Shown here: piece after piece, positions 16,516 to 24,588 of the stretch
Position numbering within the stretch: the first letter of the stretch is position 1
Layout: every line of letters begins with the position of its first letter
Assembly (NCBI RefSeq): GCF_002428305.1
Contig: NZ_DIVJ01000023.1
Location: 123,795 to 187,794, forward strand
DNA from: Flavobacterium sp. UBA6135
GTDB taxonomy: Bacteria; Bacteroidota; Bacteroidia; Flavobacteriales; Flavobacteriaceae
Direction of reading: 5' to 3'
Length of the DNA: 64,000 nt
Program-made: the position numbers and the translations under genes
Notes under the pieces: generated by a model
Database searches by the model: none
Told to the model about the DNA's origin: nothing
Seen by the model: only the letters and a program-made list of their open reading frames with translations

Positions 16516-16589
16516 ATAACTGAATACTAAAATACTGAAATCTGAACACTGAATACTGAATACTAAAAACTGAACACTGAACACTAAAA
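16516..16589 (-). repeat. ten-unit heptamer array, inverted, abutting the hemW start codon
   Basis: Ten 7-bp units in register, mostly GAACACT or GAATACT on the plus strand, end in AAAA immediately before the hemW ATG. Read on the minus strand, the last four full units are AGTGTTC, AGTGTTC, AGTTTTT, AGTATTC, the same order as the left block. Confidence 0.85.
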
Positions 16590-17723
16590 ATGTCCGGCAT
16601 CTACATCCACATACCTTTTTGCAAGCAAGCTTGTCATTACTGTGATTTTCACTTTTCAACTTCAATGAAGAAAAAAGACGAAATGGTTTTGGCTTTAGCA
16701 AAAGAAATTCAGTTGCGAAAAGAAGAATTCAAAAATGATATAGTTGAAACCATTTATTTTGGTGGCGGAACACCATCAGTATTAGCGATTGAAGATTTGA
16801 GATTGTTGATTGATGAAGTTTATACAAACTACAACGTCATTGAAAACCCAGAGATTACTATAGAAGCGAATCCTGACGACTTATCGAATAACCGAATAAT
16901 CGAACTATCCAACAATCGAATTAACCGCCTCTCCATCGGCATTCAATCTTTTTTTGAAGAAGATTTGAAAATGATGAATCGTGCTCATAATGCGGAAGAA
17001 GCTAAAAAATGTTTGGAAGAAGCAACTCAACATTTTGATAACATTTCCCTCGATTTGATTTATGGAATTCCGGGAATGAGTAACGAAAAATGGATTCAAA
17101 ATATTGAAACTGCTTTATCGTTTGGCATTCCGCATATTTCGAGTTATGCATTGACCGTTGAGCCGAAAACCGCTTTACATTCGTTTATTCAAAAAGGAAT
17201 AATTCTACCACCAGAAGATGAAGTTGCCCAAGAACATTTTGAAATTTTAGTAGAAAAACTGGAAGAAGCCGGATTTATTCATTATGAATTGTCCAATTTT
17301 GGTAAGGAAAACTATTTCTCTAAAAACAATTCGAGTTATTGGTTGGGAAAAAAATACATTGGTATTGGTCCGTCAGCACATAGTTATGATGGCGAAAAAC
17401 GAGGTTGGAATGTATCGAATAACACGTTGTATATCAAATCCATTCAAGATGGAAAATTGCCGTTTGAAACCGAAATTTTATCAAAAACCGATCGATATAA
17501 CGAATATGTGATGACGGGATTACGAACGATTTGGGGAATTTCGTTAGATAGAATTCAAACCGAATTTGGACAAACCTATTTAGATTACCTCAACCAACAA
17601 GCCGCCAAATACATAGAAGATCATTTGCTTTTTGTAGATGAAAACATTCTGCGAACCACACGGAATGGAAAGTTTTTGAGTGATGGGATTGCATCAGACT
17701 TATTTTTATTAAATTTGGAGTAA
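16590..17723 (+). CDS. hemW: radical SAM heme chaperone HemW
   Basis: The 377-residue radical SAM enzyme carries the 4Fe-4S motif C-x3-C-x2-C at Cys11, Cys15 and Cys18 (PFCKQACHYCDF). The glycine-rich SAM contact is YFGGGTPSV. HemW-type downstream motifs are IEANPDDL, RLSIGIQSF and SLDLIYGIPG. The C-terminal HemW domain is complete. It is related to HemN but lacks the extra N-terminal extension of the coproporphyrinogen oxidase; the known role is heme insertion into respiratory proteins. The ATG is directly preceded by a heptamer array, so the normal leader has been replaced or the array forms the leader. Confidence 0.92.
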   Translation: MSGIYIHIPFCKQACHYCDFHFSTSMKKKDEMVLALAKEIQLRKEEFKNDIVETIYFGGGTPSVLAIEDLRLLIDEVYTNYNVIENPEITIEANPDDLSNNRIIELSNNRINRLSIGIQSFFEEDLKMMNRAHNAEEAKKCLEEATQHFDNISLDLIYGIPGMSNEKWIQNIETALSFGIPHISSYALTVEPKTALHSFIQKGIILPPEDEVAQEHFEILVEKLEEAGFIHYELSNFGKENYFSKNNSSYWLGKKYIGIGPSAHSYDGEKRGWNVSNNTLYIKSIQDGKLPFETEILSKTDRYNEYVMTGLRTIWGISLDRIQTEFGQTYLDYLNQQAAKYIEDHLLFVDENILRTTRNGKFLSDGIASDLFLLNLE

Positions 17724-17728
17724 AATGG

Positions 17729-17821
17729 AACGCTGATTTTACGGATGCTAGCAACGCTGATTAATTCGTAAATATCCGCGTTAGAATATCCAGTAAACCC
17801 GCGTTCAACTATGCTAGCAAC
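17729..17821. repeat. short intergenic repeat mosaic
   Basis: AACGCTGATT occurs twice (17729 and 17754), ATGCTAGCAAC occurs at 17745-17755 and again at 17811-17821, and AACGC/GCGTT elements are inverted. The second ATGCTAGCAAC contains the start codon of the next gene. Such GCTGATT/TCCGCG mosaics are familiar as intergenic debris in Bacteroidota. Confidence 0.5.
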
Positions 17822-18575
17822 AATAACCCACCAAAATAAAACCTTCCAAGTAGATTTATCAAAACCCATTGATATTTCGCTTCCATTATCCAATACTGAA
17901 AACAATCCGATTGCGTGGTACATTGAAAAACCACAAATTGAACCCGTTCGTTTTGGTTCGTGGGTAGGAAGTGTAAAAGGTGGAGCTACAACTAATTTTA
18001 ACAACATTTTTTTCAATCCTCACGGACACGGGACGCACACGGAATGCTTGGGACATATTACGAAAGAATTTTTCAGCATCAATCAAGCACTGAAAACATT
18101 TTTCTTTACAGCAGAATTGATTTCCATCCAACCCGAAAAACAAGGTGATGATTTTGTGATTACGAAAAATCAAGTTGAAAAAGTGTTAGGTAATGAAATT
18201 CCGGCAGCAATTATCATTCGAACATTACCTAATTTATCAGAAAAAAAATCTAAAAATTATTCGCATACCAATCCGCCTTATTTGCATGAAGAAGCGGCAG
18301 TTTTCATTCGTGAAAAAGGCATTCAACATTTGCTTATCGATTTACCAAGTGTTGACAAAGAAAAAGACGAAGGCAAATTATTAGCTCATAAAGCCTTTTG
18401 GAATGTGAAAGATGTGAATAATTTGAATGAAGATGCACGAAAAAATGCTACGATAACGGAGTTGATTTTTGTTGATGATGTTGTGAAAGATGGTTCTTAT
18501 TTGTTGAACTTGCAGATTGCTTCGTTTGAAAATGATGCTTCACCTTCGAAACCAATCCTTTTTCAAATTTTATAA
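17811..18575 (+). CDS. cyclase-family metal-dependent hydrolase (kynurenine-formamidase-like)
   Basis: The 254-residue protein belongs to the cyclase/KynB-type fold. The metal-binding motif HGHGTHTE lies at residues 71-78 (His71, His73, His76-type ligands). An N-terminal strand reads DLSKPIDISLPL, and later come LLIDLPSVDKEKDEG and NATITELIFV. Members hydrolyse formamides or cyclic amides; substrate cannot be read from sequence. The ATG is part of a short direct repeat. The next gene follows after 6 bases, suggesting an operon. Confidence 0.85.
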   Translation: MLATITHQNKTFQVDLSKPIDISLPLSNTENNPIAWYIEKPQIEPVRFGSWVGSVKGGATTNFNNIFFNPHGHGTHTECLGHITKEFFSINQALKTFFFTAELISIQPEKQGDDFVITKNQVEKVLGNEIPAAIIIRTLPNLSEKKSKNYSHTNPPYLHEEAAVFIREKGIQHLLIDLPSVDKEKDEGKLLAHKAFWNVKDVNNLNEDARKNATITELIFVDDVVKDGSYLLNLQIASFENDASPSKPILFQIL

Positions 18576-18581
18576 ATTTAG

Positions 18582-18944
18582 ATGATGAATATTGAGCAAC
18601 TCTACGAATTCTGCCAATCCAAAAAAGGCGTCACCGAACATTTTCCCTTTGATGAAGATACTTTAGTTTTTAAAGTTGGTGGGAAAATGTTTTGTTTGAC
18701 TTCTTTAAAAGAATGGGAAAACGGAACTCCTTCTTTAAATTTAAAATGTGATCCTGAAAAAGCATTAGAACTTCGAACGGAATTTGATGCAATTAATCCC
18801 GGTTATCATATGAGTAAAATTCATTGGAACACGGTTGCTTTTCACAGCGATGTGGGTGACAAAATGATGCGTGAATTGATTAACCATTCGTATGAATTGG
18901 TTTTTAAGAGCTTGACTAAGAAGGTGCAAAATGAAATTGGTTAA
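18582..18944 (+). CDS. MmcQ/YjbR family protein
   Basis: This 120-residue protein matches the MmcQ/YjbR (CyaY-like fold) family: the N-terminal segment IEQLYEFCQSKKGVTEHFPF, the strand DTLVFKVGGKMFCL, and the C-terminal HWNTVAFHSDVGDKMMRELI with SYELVFKSLTKK. The double ATG (18582 and 18585) leaves one residue uncertain. DNA binding has been proposed for the family. The last base of the stop codon is the first base of a 35-bp palindrome shared with the converging gene. Confidence 0.88.
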   Translation: MMNIEQLYEFCQSKKGVTEHFPFDEDTLVFKVGGKMFCLTSLKEWENGTPSLNLKCDPEKALELRTEFDAINPGYHMSKIHWNTVAFHSDVGDKMMRELINHSYELVFKSLTKKVQNEIG

Positions 18945-18978
18945 AACCCTTCCAGAGTTTGAAACTCTGGAAGGGTTT
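18944..18978. terminator. 35-bp perfect palindrome overlapping both converging stop codons
   Basis: AAACCCTTCCAGAGTTT and its exact complement are separated by one G, giving 17 pairs. It starts on the last base of the yjbR-like stop codon and ends inside the stop codon of the DUF4407 gene on the other strand. It can terminate both. Similar CCTTCCAGAGTTT palindromes are, from memory, dispersed in Bacteroidota genomes. Confidence 0.75.
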
Positions 18979-20077
18979 AAAGCGATTTCTTCTGCTTTTC
19001 CACAAAACCATCGGCTTGTAATTCTAACAATTCGATGGCTCGTTTTTTCTTATAATCGTATAAGCCTTTGTCTTCTCGAATATCGGCATACACTTTATCG
19101 TAGATGGAAGCATCGGTTTGTTTTTGCAAATCGCTTTGGTATTTGTTTTGAGATAAAACATTTTTAACAGCCAATTCGCCTTCTTCTTGTTTGAAATCAT
19201 ATTCGCCTTTGGGCGATACTAATTTGGCAATAATGGGTGAAGTTTCAATGGCTAAGAAAAGTAGCATAATAAAAAAGGATGGCAACCACGGTAAGTCTCC
19301 CAACGCATTGATGCGAGCCATTAAACCATCAAAACCATCGATAATAGGTTGGGTTTCGGCAATTTTTTTATCTAAATTGGTTTGAAGTAGTTTTCCTTTT
19401 TCTTCTAATTCAGCAATTTTTGTTTGATTAGTTGTTTTTAGAGTGGCTAATTCTTGTAAAGCAGCATCGTGTTTTTCACGCTTTTCTTTGTAAACCGGAC
19501 CTTTTCCTAGCTTTCTTGTTCCGGCAGTTCCTTCGGCTTCGGTGATGAAAACGGTATATAAATCATTGACTTCTTTTTCTTTTTTAAGAACATCAGATTT
19601 TAAACTGTCAATTTGAGCTTTATTTTGATCTAAGTCGGATTGAAAATAATTGGCAACTTGTTTTTTATTATTCATTGCCATTTCATTTTTTTCTTTCAAC
19701 AAAACGGTATTGATTTCTTTTTCAAAAATTTTGATTTCCAATGGTTTTGAAATAACGATGGCAATGATGATGGCCAACACAATTCGGGGTGAAGCCTGAA
19801 TCAATTCATCCAGAAAACTGTCTCTTTTTTTTATCGTAGAAACAATAAATCGGTCGAGGTTGAAAATGAGTAAACCCCAAACGATTCCAAAAAAAACAGC
19901 GGTGTAAACGTTATCAAAAACGGTGTAAAGAGCGTAACTTCCGGCAATAAAAGCCATGACTGCCGTAAAGAAAACCGTCGCACCAATTCCGGCATATTTG
20001 TTTTGTTCGCCGTTAGAACAACTTTCGATGATTTCTTTGTCGGCACCCGAACAAAGCATGAAGAATTTTTTGAGCAT
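18977..20077 (-). CDS. DUF4407 membrane protein with long coiled coil
   Basis: The 366-residue protein starts FFMLCSGADKEIIESC, followed by two membrane helices (about 32-75) and a basic segment with NLDRFIVSTIKKRD, the DUF4407 signature. A third helix (about 95-115) precedes a long charged coiled coil (about 125-245). A final membrane helix (PWLPSFFIMLLFLAIETSPI) and a cytoplasmic helical tail end the protein. Function is unknown; topology suggests a membrane-tethered periplasmic or cytoplasmic coiled coil. Monocistronic on the minus strand. Confidence 0.85.
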   Translation of the reverse strand: MLKKFFMLCSGADKEIIESCSNGEQNKYAGIGATVFFTAVMAFIAGSYALYTVFDNVYTAVFFGIVWGLLIFNLDRFIVSTIKKRDSFLDELIQASPRIVLAIIIAIVISKPLEIKIFEKEINTVLLKEKNEMAMNNKKQVANYFQSDLDQNKAQIDSLKSDVLKKEKEVNDLYTVFITEAEGTAGTRKLGKGPVYKEKREKHDAALQELATLKTTNQTKIAELEEKGKLLQTNLDKKIAETQPIIDGFDGLMARINALGDLPWLPSFFIMLLFLAIETSPIIAKLVSPKGEYDFKQEEGELAVKNVLSQNKYQSDLQKQTDASIYDKVYADIREDKGLYDYKKKRAIELLELQADGFVEKQKKSL

Positions 20078-20194
20078 AATGATTGATGATTTAATTACTG
20101 AAACGAGTACAGCAAAATTGATGATTGATTAGTCTTGCTTCAACGTAAAATGTTTCAAATTGTTATAAATAGTTGAAAAATTGATGGTTAAATA

Positions 20195-20218
20195 GAGTTG
20201 CTGATTCGCTGATTTACT
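20195..20218. repeat. short 8-bp-period array
   Basis: GAGTTGCT, GATTCGCT and GATTTACT follow in register. They belong to the same family as the seven-unit array at 48384-48439 (units GAGTTACT, GAGATTCT, GAGTTGCT). Confidence 0.5.
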
Positions 20219-20248
20219 ATTCATTTTTTTGTAGAATATTAATCGAAA

Positions 20249-20282
20249 TAAAAAAACCGCTTACTCAGATGAATAAACGGTT
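20249..20282 (-). terminator. terminator of the M20 peptidase gene
   Basis: On the minus strand AACCGTTTATTCA pairs with TGAGTAAGCGGTT (13 pairs including wobbles) and is followed by a T run. It lies 26 bases after the peptidase stop codon. Confidence 0.7.
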
Positions 20283-20308
20283 ATACAATTTGCGAATCTG
20301 CGGTTGAA

Positions 20309-21697
20309 TTATTTACTCAACTCCACAAAGTATTTATAAAACAACGGAATGGTTTCGATTCCTTTCAGATAATTAAAAATCCCGAAATGTTCGTTGGGTG
20401 AATGTATGGCATCGCTGTCAAGACCAAATCCCATTAATATGGTTTTTGAATTCAATTCTTTTTCGAACAGAGCCACAATTGGAATACTTCCGCCGGAACG
20501 AACCGGAATGGCAGGCACTCCAAACGTTTCGGTGTAGGCTTTGTTGGCCGCTTGATAGCCGATGCTGTCGATTGGCGTCACATAACCCTGACCGCCGTGA
20601 TGTGGTGTAACTTTTACTTTTACGGATTTTGGAGCGATGCTTTCAAAGTGATTTTTAAACAATTCGGTGATTTCTTGCCAATCTTGATTAGGAACCAATC
20701 GCATTGAAATTTTAGCAAAAGCTTTGCTGGCGATTACTGTTTTGGCACCTTCGCCGGTGTATCCGCCCCAAATTCCGTTGACGTCTAACGTAGGTCGGAT
20801 GGAGTTGCGTTCGTTTGTGGTATATCCTGCTTCGCCATGAATATCATTGATATCTATTGATTTTTTATAGTCGTCGAGTGAGAACGGTGCTTTGGCCATT
20901 TCTGCTCTTTCCTCCAGCGATAATTCTTCTACTTTGTCATAAAAACCGGGAATGGTGATGTGATTATTTTCATCGTGAAGCGACGCTATCATTTTGGTCA
21001 AAACATTAATTGGATTAGCAACCGCACCGCCGTAAAGTCCGGAATGCAAGTCGCGGTTAGGTCCGGTCACTTCCACTTCCACATAACTTAACCCTCGAAG
21101 ACCTGTAGTAATTGATGGTTGTTGATTGGAAATCATTCCGGTATCGGAAATTAGAATCACGTCGTTGGCCAATTTTTCTTGATTGCGTTCTACGAACCAG
21201 CTTAGACTTTTTGAACCCACTTCCTCCTCGCCTTCAATCATGAATTTGACGTTGCAAGGCAAGCAATTGTTGGCAATCATATATTCAAATGCTTTCACGT
21301 GCATGTACATTTGACCTTTGTCATCACACGAACCACGTGCGAAAATGGCACCTTCCGGGTGAATTTCGATAGTTTTGATGACCGGTTCAAACGGTGGCGA
21401 AGTCCACAAATCCATTGGATCGGGCGGTTGCACGTCGTAATGACCGTACACCAAAACGGTTGGCAAATTCTTGTCGATGATTTTTTCTCCGTAAACAATT
21501 GGGTATCCCGGTGTTTCGCAAAGTTCTACGAAATCGCAACCGGCTTTTTCGAGACTTGTTTTTACAGCTTCGGCTGTATCAATAACATCTTGTGAATAAG
21601 CAGAATCGGCACTTACAGAAGGTATTTTTAGTAATTCGATTAATTCGTCGATGAATCTTTCTTTGTTTTGTTGAACGTAGTTTTTTATGTTGTTCAT
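20309..21697 (-). CDS. M20 family dipeptidase
   Basis: The 462-residue zinc peptidase is of the M20/CNDP-dipeptidase type. Metal and catalytic residues are visible in VYGHYDVQPPDP (first His and Asp), ARGSCDDKGQ (bridging Asp), IEGEEEVGS (catalytic and metal Glu) and the C-terminal HSPNEHFG. The lid domain carries TGPNRDLHSGLYGG. It should cleave dipeptides in the cytoplasm. There is no signal peptide. Just upstream of the ATG two AGTAAAA units look like a minimal heptamer repeat. Confidence 0.92.
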   Translation of the reverse strand: MNNIKNYVQQNKERFIDELIELLKIPSVSADSAYSQDVIDTAEAVKTSLEKAGCDFVELCETPGYPIVYGEKIIDKNLPTVLVYGHYDVQPPDPMDLWTSPPFEPVIKTIEIHPEGAIFARGSCDDKGQMYMHVKAFEYMIANNCLPCNVKFMIEGEEEVGSKSLSWFVERNQEKLANDVILISDTGMISNQQPSITTGLRGLSYVEVEVTGPNRDLHSGLYGGAVANPINVLTKMIASLHDENNHITIPGFYDKVEELSLEERAEMAKAPFSLDDYKKSIDINDIHGEAGYTTNERNSIRPTLDVNGIWGGYTGEGAKTVIASKAFAKISMRLVPNQDWQEITELFKNHFESIAPKSVKVKVTPHHGGQGYVTPIDSIGYQAANKAYTETFGVPAIPVRSGGSIPIVALFEKELNSKTILMGFGLDSDAIHSPNEHFGIFNYLKGIETIPLFYKYFVELSK

Positions 21698-21789
21698 AGT
21701 AAAAAGTAAAAAATGATAAAGTTCAAAATTACAAAAAATAAAGGGCTAAAAAAATTCATCATTCATAATTTAAAGTTCAAAATAATTTC

Positions 21790-21797
21790 TATATTTG
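21790..21797 (+). promoter_or_regulatory. -7 promoter box for tRNA-Leu
   Basis: TATATTTG followed by C is the Bacteroidota -7 box and lies about 40 bases upstream of the tRNA. No convincing TTG was found 19-21 bases further up, so the -33 half is open. Confidence 0.5.
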
Positions 21798-21835
21798 CAC
21801 CCACTTATTGAAACAGCTACTGTTTTTATTCGCCC

Positions 21836-21917
21836 GCGGGTATGGTGAAATTGGTAGACACGCCAGACTTAGGATCTGGTGCCGCAAGGTGTGAAGGTTC
21901 GAGTCCTTTTACCCGCA
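21836..21917 (+). tRNA. tRNA-Leu (anticodon TAG)
   Basis: The 82-base class II tRNA has acceptor GCGGGTA/TACCCGC and discriminator A. Its anticodon stem CCAGA/TCTGG encloses the loop CTTAGGA, so the anticodon is TAG. The variable arm is long (GTGCCGCAAGGTGT region) and the T-loop is GGTTCGAGTCC. The CCA end is not encoded (CAA follows). Confidence 0.95.
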
Positions 21918-21918
21918 C

Positions 21919-21949
21919 AAAGCTCAAACGAAAGTTTGGGCTTTTTTTT
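21919..21949 (+). terminator. terminator of tRNA-Leu
   Basis: AAGCTCAAAC and GTTTGGGCTT form a stem with a GAAA tetraloop and a run of T, immediately after the tRNA 3' end. Confidence 0.8.
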
Positions 21950-22035
21950 GTGTCATTCAGTCATAAAATAACGTTAATTTGAAAGACTGATTTTTAAATT
22001 TAAATTAAATTAGCCATTCTATAAAAATATGAATA

Positions 22036-24162
22036 ATGAATAAAAAATATCTTTTAGTACTTATTATGGGATTAATTGCAAGTCAAACACAAGCACAAGA
22101 ATTAGACAAAAAATTTGCCAGTAATCCGTTTTTTTCCTCCTATAATACACCTTATAATGTTCCTCCATTTGATTTAATAAAAAACGAACATTTTAAGCCT
22201 GCTTTTCAAGAAGCTATTAAAAGACATCAAGCTGAAATTAATGCTATTGTCAATAATAAAAGTAAACCAACTTTTCAAAATACTATTGTGGCTTTAGAAA
22301 ATTCAGGTGATTTATTAAGCAATGTTTCAACTGTATTTTACAATTTGAATTCTGCTAATACTAACGAAGAAATTCAAAAAATTGCGAGAGAAATTGCTCC
22401 GGAAACTTCTGCTCATAATGATAATATTGTATTAAATGACAAACTATTTGCTAAAGTAAAATCGGTTTGGAATGAAAAGGACAAATTAAAACTATCTACA
22501 GAAGAATCCAAACTTTTAGAAAATGCCTACAAGCGTTTCGTGAGAAGTGGTGCTAATTTAAACGAAAAAGACAAAGAGAGATTGAGAGCAATTAACAGTG
22601 AGCTTTCCCTTTTGACATTAAAATTTGGTCAAAATATTTTGGCTGAAACTAATAAATATGAATTAGTCATCGAAAAAAAAGAAGACCTTTCCGGTTTGTC
22701 TGACGAATTAATTGCAGCTGCAGCAGAAACTGCAAAAGCGAAAGGAAAAGAAGGCAAATGGGTCTTTACGCTTTCTAACTCCAGTGTAATGCCTTTTTTA
22801 CAATACAGCTCCAACAGAAAACTTCGTGAAATTATTTGGACTGCTTATAAAAACAGAGCAAATAATGGTGGTGAGACTGACAATAACATTAATGGAATTC
22901 AATTGGCTAATTTGAGAGCTGAAAAAGCCAAACTATTAGGTTATGAATCTCATGCTCATTATGTTTTAGAGGAAAGCATGGCAAAAACACCAACCAAAGT
23001 AATGGATTTTTTGAATCAATTATGGACACCTGCCTTGGAAAAAGCCAAAGTTGAAGAAGCAGAAATTGCGACAATGATGAAAAAAGAAGGAATATCAGGA
23101 AATGTTCAACCTTATGATTGGAGATATTATAGTGAAAAAATCAGAAAAGAAAAATTTGATTTAGACGAACAAGAATTAAAACCTTACTTTAGTCTAGACA
23201 ATGTAACAGAAGGTGTTTTTATGGTATGTGATAAATTATTTGGATTGCAATTCAAACAACTAAAAAACGTTCCAACCTATCATCCTGAAGCAACAACTTG
23301 GGAAGTAACCGAAAAAGACGGAACCGTTTTAGGATTGCTATACATGGATTTCTTTCCTAGAGATTCAAAAAGAGGTGGTGCTTGGATGACCTCTTATCGA
23401 CCACAAAAAACAGAAAACGGAAAACGAATTCCTCCGGTAATTTCCATTGTTTGTAATTTTTCAAAACCAACCGGAAATGCTCCCGCACTATTTACATTTG
23501 ATGAAGTTACAACTTATTTCCATGAGTTTGGACATGCTTTACACGGATTGCTTTCGGATGTAAAATACAAAAGTTTAGCAGGAACTAGTGTTCCAAGAGA
23601 TTTTGTAGAATTACCATCTCAAATTATGGAAAATTGGGCTGCTGATTCTGAAGTATTAAAAATGTATGCAAAACATTATCAAACCGGAGAAGTTATTCCG
23701 GATGAATTAATTGCTAAATTGGAAAAATCAGGCACTTTTGGTCAAGGATTTTCTACTGTTGAATATTTATCATCATCATTTTTAGACATGGAATTTCACA
23801 CAGCAACTTTACCAATTTCGGGAACGGCAGAAGAATTTGAAAAAGCGGCAATGAAAAAAATAGGTTTGCCGGAATCAATTATTCCAAGACATAGAGCCAA
23901 TTATTTCAGTCATATTTTTGCTGGTGGTTACTCTGCTGGATATTATAGTTATATCTGGTCAGGGGTATTAGATACAGATGCTTTTGATCAATTCAAAAAA
24001 ACATCTTTATTCAATCAAGAAAAGGCAAAATTATTCAGAAGAAGTATATTAGAAAGAGGAGGCACGGAAGAACCGATGGATTTATACAAAAGATTTAGAG
24101 GAAGCGAACCAAGTATTGAACCTTTATTAAGAAAAAGAGGTTTGGATACGCAAACAAAATAA
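22036..24162 (+). CDS. M3 family metallopeptidase (Dcp-like peptidyl-dipeptidase)
   Basis: The 708-residue zinc peptidase is exported by a signal peptide (MNKKYLLVLIMGLIASQTQA). Its HExxH motif is HEFGHALHG at His496-Glu497...His500. The third zinc ligand should be the Glu in ELPSQIMENWA, and the substrate-binding HRANYFSHIFAGGYSAGYYSY lies near the C-terminus. Length and pattern fit periplasmic peptidyl-dipeptidase Dcp, which removes dipeptides from C-termini. A short competing ATG at 22029 opens only a 4-codon frame. Monocistronic, ending at a strong bidirectional terminator. Confidence 0.92.
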   Translation: MNKKYLLVLIMGLIASQTQAQELDKKFASNPFFSSYNTPYNVPPFDLIKNEHFKPAFQEAIKRHQAEINAIVNNKSKPTFQNTIVALENSGDLLSNVSTVFYNLNSANTNEEIQKIAREIAPETSAHNDNIVLNDKLFAKVKSVWNEKDKLKLSTEESKLLENAYKRFVRSGANLNEKDKERLRAINSELSLLTLKFGQNILAETNKYELVIEKKEDLSGLSDELIAAAAETAKAKGKEGKWVFTLSNSSVMPFLQYSSNRKLREIIWTAYKNRANNGGETDNNINGIQLANLRAEKAKLLGYESHAHYVLEESMAKTPTKVMDFLNQLWTPALEKAKVEEAEIATMMKKEGISGNVQPYDWRYYSEKIRKEKFDLDEQELKPYFSLDNVTEGVFMVCDKLFGLQFKQLKNVPTYHPEATTWEVTEKDGTVLGLLYMDFFPRDSKRGGAWMTSYRPQKTENGKRIPPVISIVCNFSKPTGNAPALFTFDEVTTYFHEFGHALHGLLSDVKYKSLAGTSVPRDFVELPSQIMENWAADSEVLKMYAKHYQTGEVIPDELIAKLEKSGTFGQGFSTVEYLSSSFLDMEFHTATLPISGTAEEFEKAAMKKIGLPESIIPRHRANYFSHIFAGGYSAGYYSYIWSGVLDTDAFDQFKKTSLFNQEKAKLFRRSILERGGTEEPMDLYKRFRGSEPSIEPLLRKRGLDTQTK

Positions 24163-24186
24163 TATAGTAGGTTGTTATTAATTCGG

Positions 24187-24222
24187 AAAAGTCCCGTTTG
24201 ATTAAATTCGAACGGGACTTTT
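24187..24222. terminator. bidirectional terminator
   Basis: AAAAGTCCCGTTTG and CGAACGGGACTTTT pair around ATTAAATT. It sits between the M3 peptidase stop and the stop of the minus-strand SnoaL-like gene, serving both. Confidence 0.8.
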
Positions 24223-24225
24223 TAG

Positions 24226-24588
24226 TTAGCCATGATATACTCGTGAAGCTATGATTTTATTTTCTCGAATTTCGAGTACTTCGGCAATCATCATATCGTT
24301 TTCATTTTCAACGGAACGAACATATTCCATAAAAACCCTATCGGCATTAGCTGTAAGCGAAGTAACCTTGTAATGTAACGTTGGGAGTCTGTCAAATGCC
24401 TCTTGCCACCAATCTCTTAATTCTAGCTTACCAACCACCAATCCGTTTGTTTCCGGTTTTCTGATTTTTAACTTTGGACTAAAATGTTCCGCATTATCAT
24501 CATAAAGCGACAACAATTGATCGATGTCTTTTTTATTAAAAGCATCAAACCATTTATAAGCAATAGACAAACAATTTTCGGAATTCAT
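24226..24588 (-). CDS. NTF2-like/SnoaL-fold protein
   Basis: The 120-residue cone-shaped-fold protein has the layout of SnoaL-like/NTF2-family members: AYKWFDAFNKKDIDQLLSLYDDNAEHFSP, GKLELRDWWQEAFDRLP, then strands ending in VLEIRENKIIASRVYHG. Members are isomerases, hydrolases or ligand-binding proteins, and no catalytic set distinguishes this one. It abuts the upstream pseudouridine synthase gene with no gap (stop TAA directly followed by ATG), so the two are cotranscribed. Confidence 0.8.
   Translation of the reverse strand: MNSENCLSIAYKWFDAFNKKDIDQLLSLYDDNAEHFSPKLKIRKPETNGLVVGKLELRDWWQEAFDRLPTLHYKVTSLTANADRVFMEYVRSVENENDMMIAEVLEIRENKIIASRVYHG

Larger units (their letters stand above)
16026..16589 (+). 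mobile_element. putative small cassette: four-helix-bundle gene between heptamer inverted repeats
   Basis: A 564-bp unit starts on the ruvC stop codon and ends on the base before the hemW ATG. Its outer ends carry the same ordered four-unit heptamer block in inverted orientation (16026-16053 and 16558-16585). A third, direct copy sits at the 3' end of the enclosed gene. One gene, for an IVP-type four-helix bundle protein, lies inside. No transposase is encoded, so if mobile it must rely on something else. The repeat structure is directly visible; mobility is inference. Confidence 0.45.

Noticed and set aside
16026..16589. CRISPR array
   Set aside because: Units are 7 bases without spacers of regular length, and there are no cas genes. 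It is a tandem repeat block, not CRISPR.
24187..24222. Riboswitch or attenuator
   Set aside because: The hairpin is a plain bidirectional terminator between converging genes and has no further structure.
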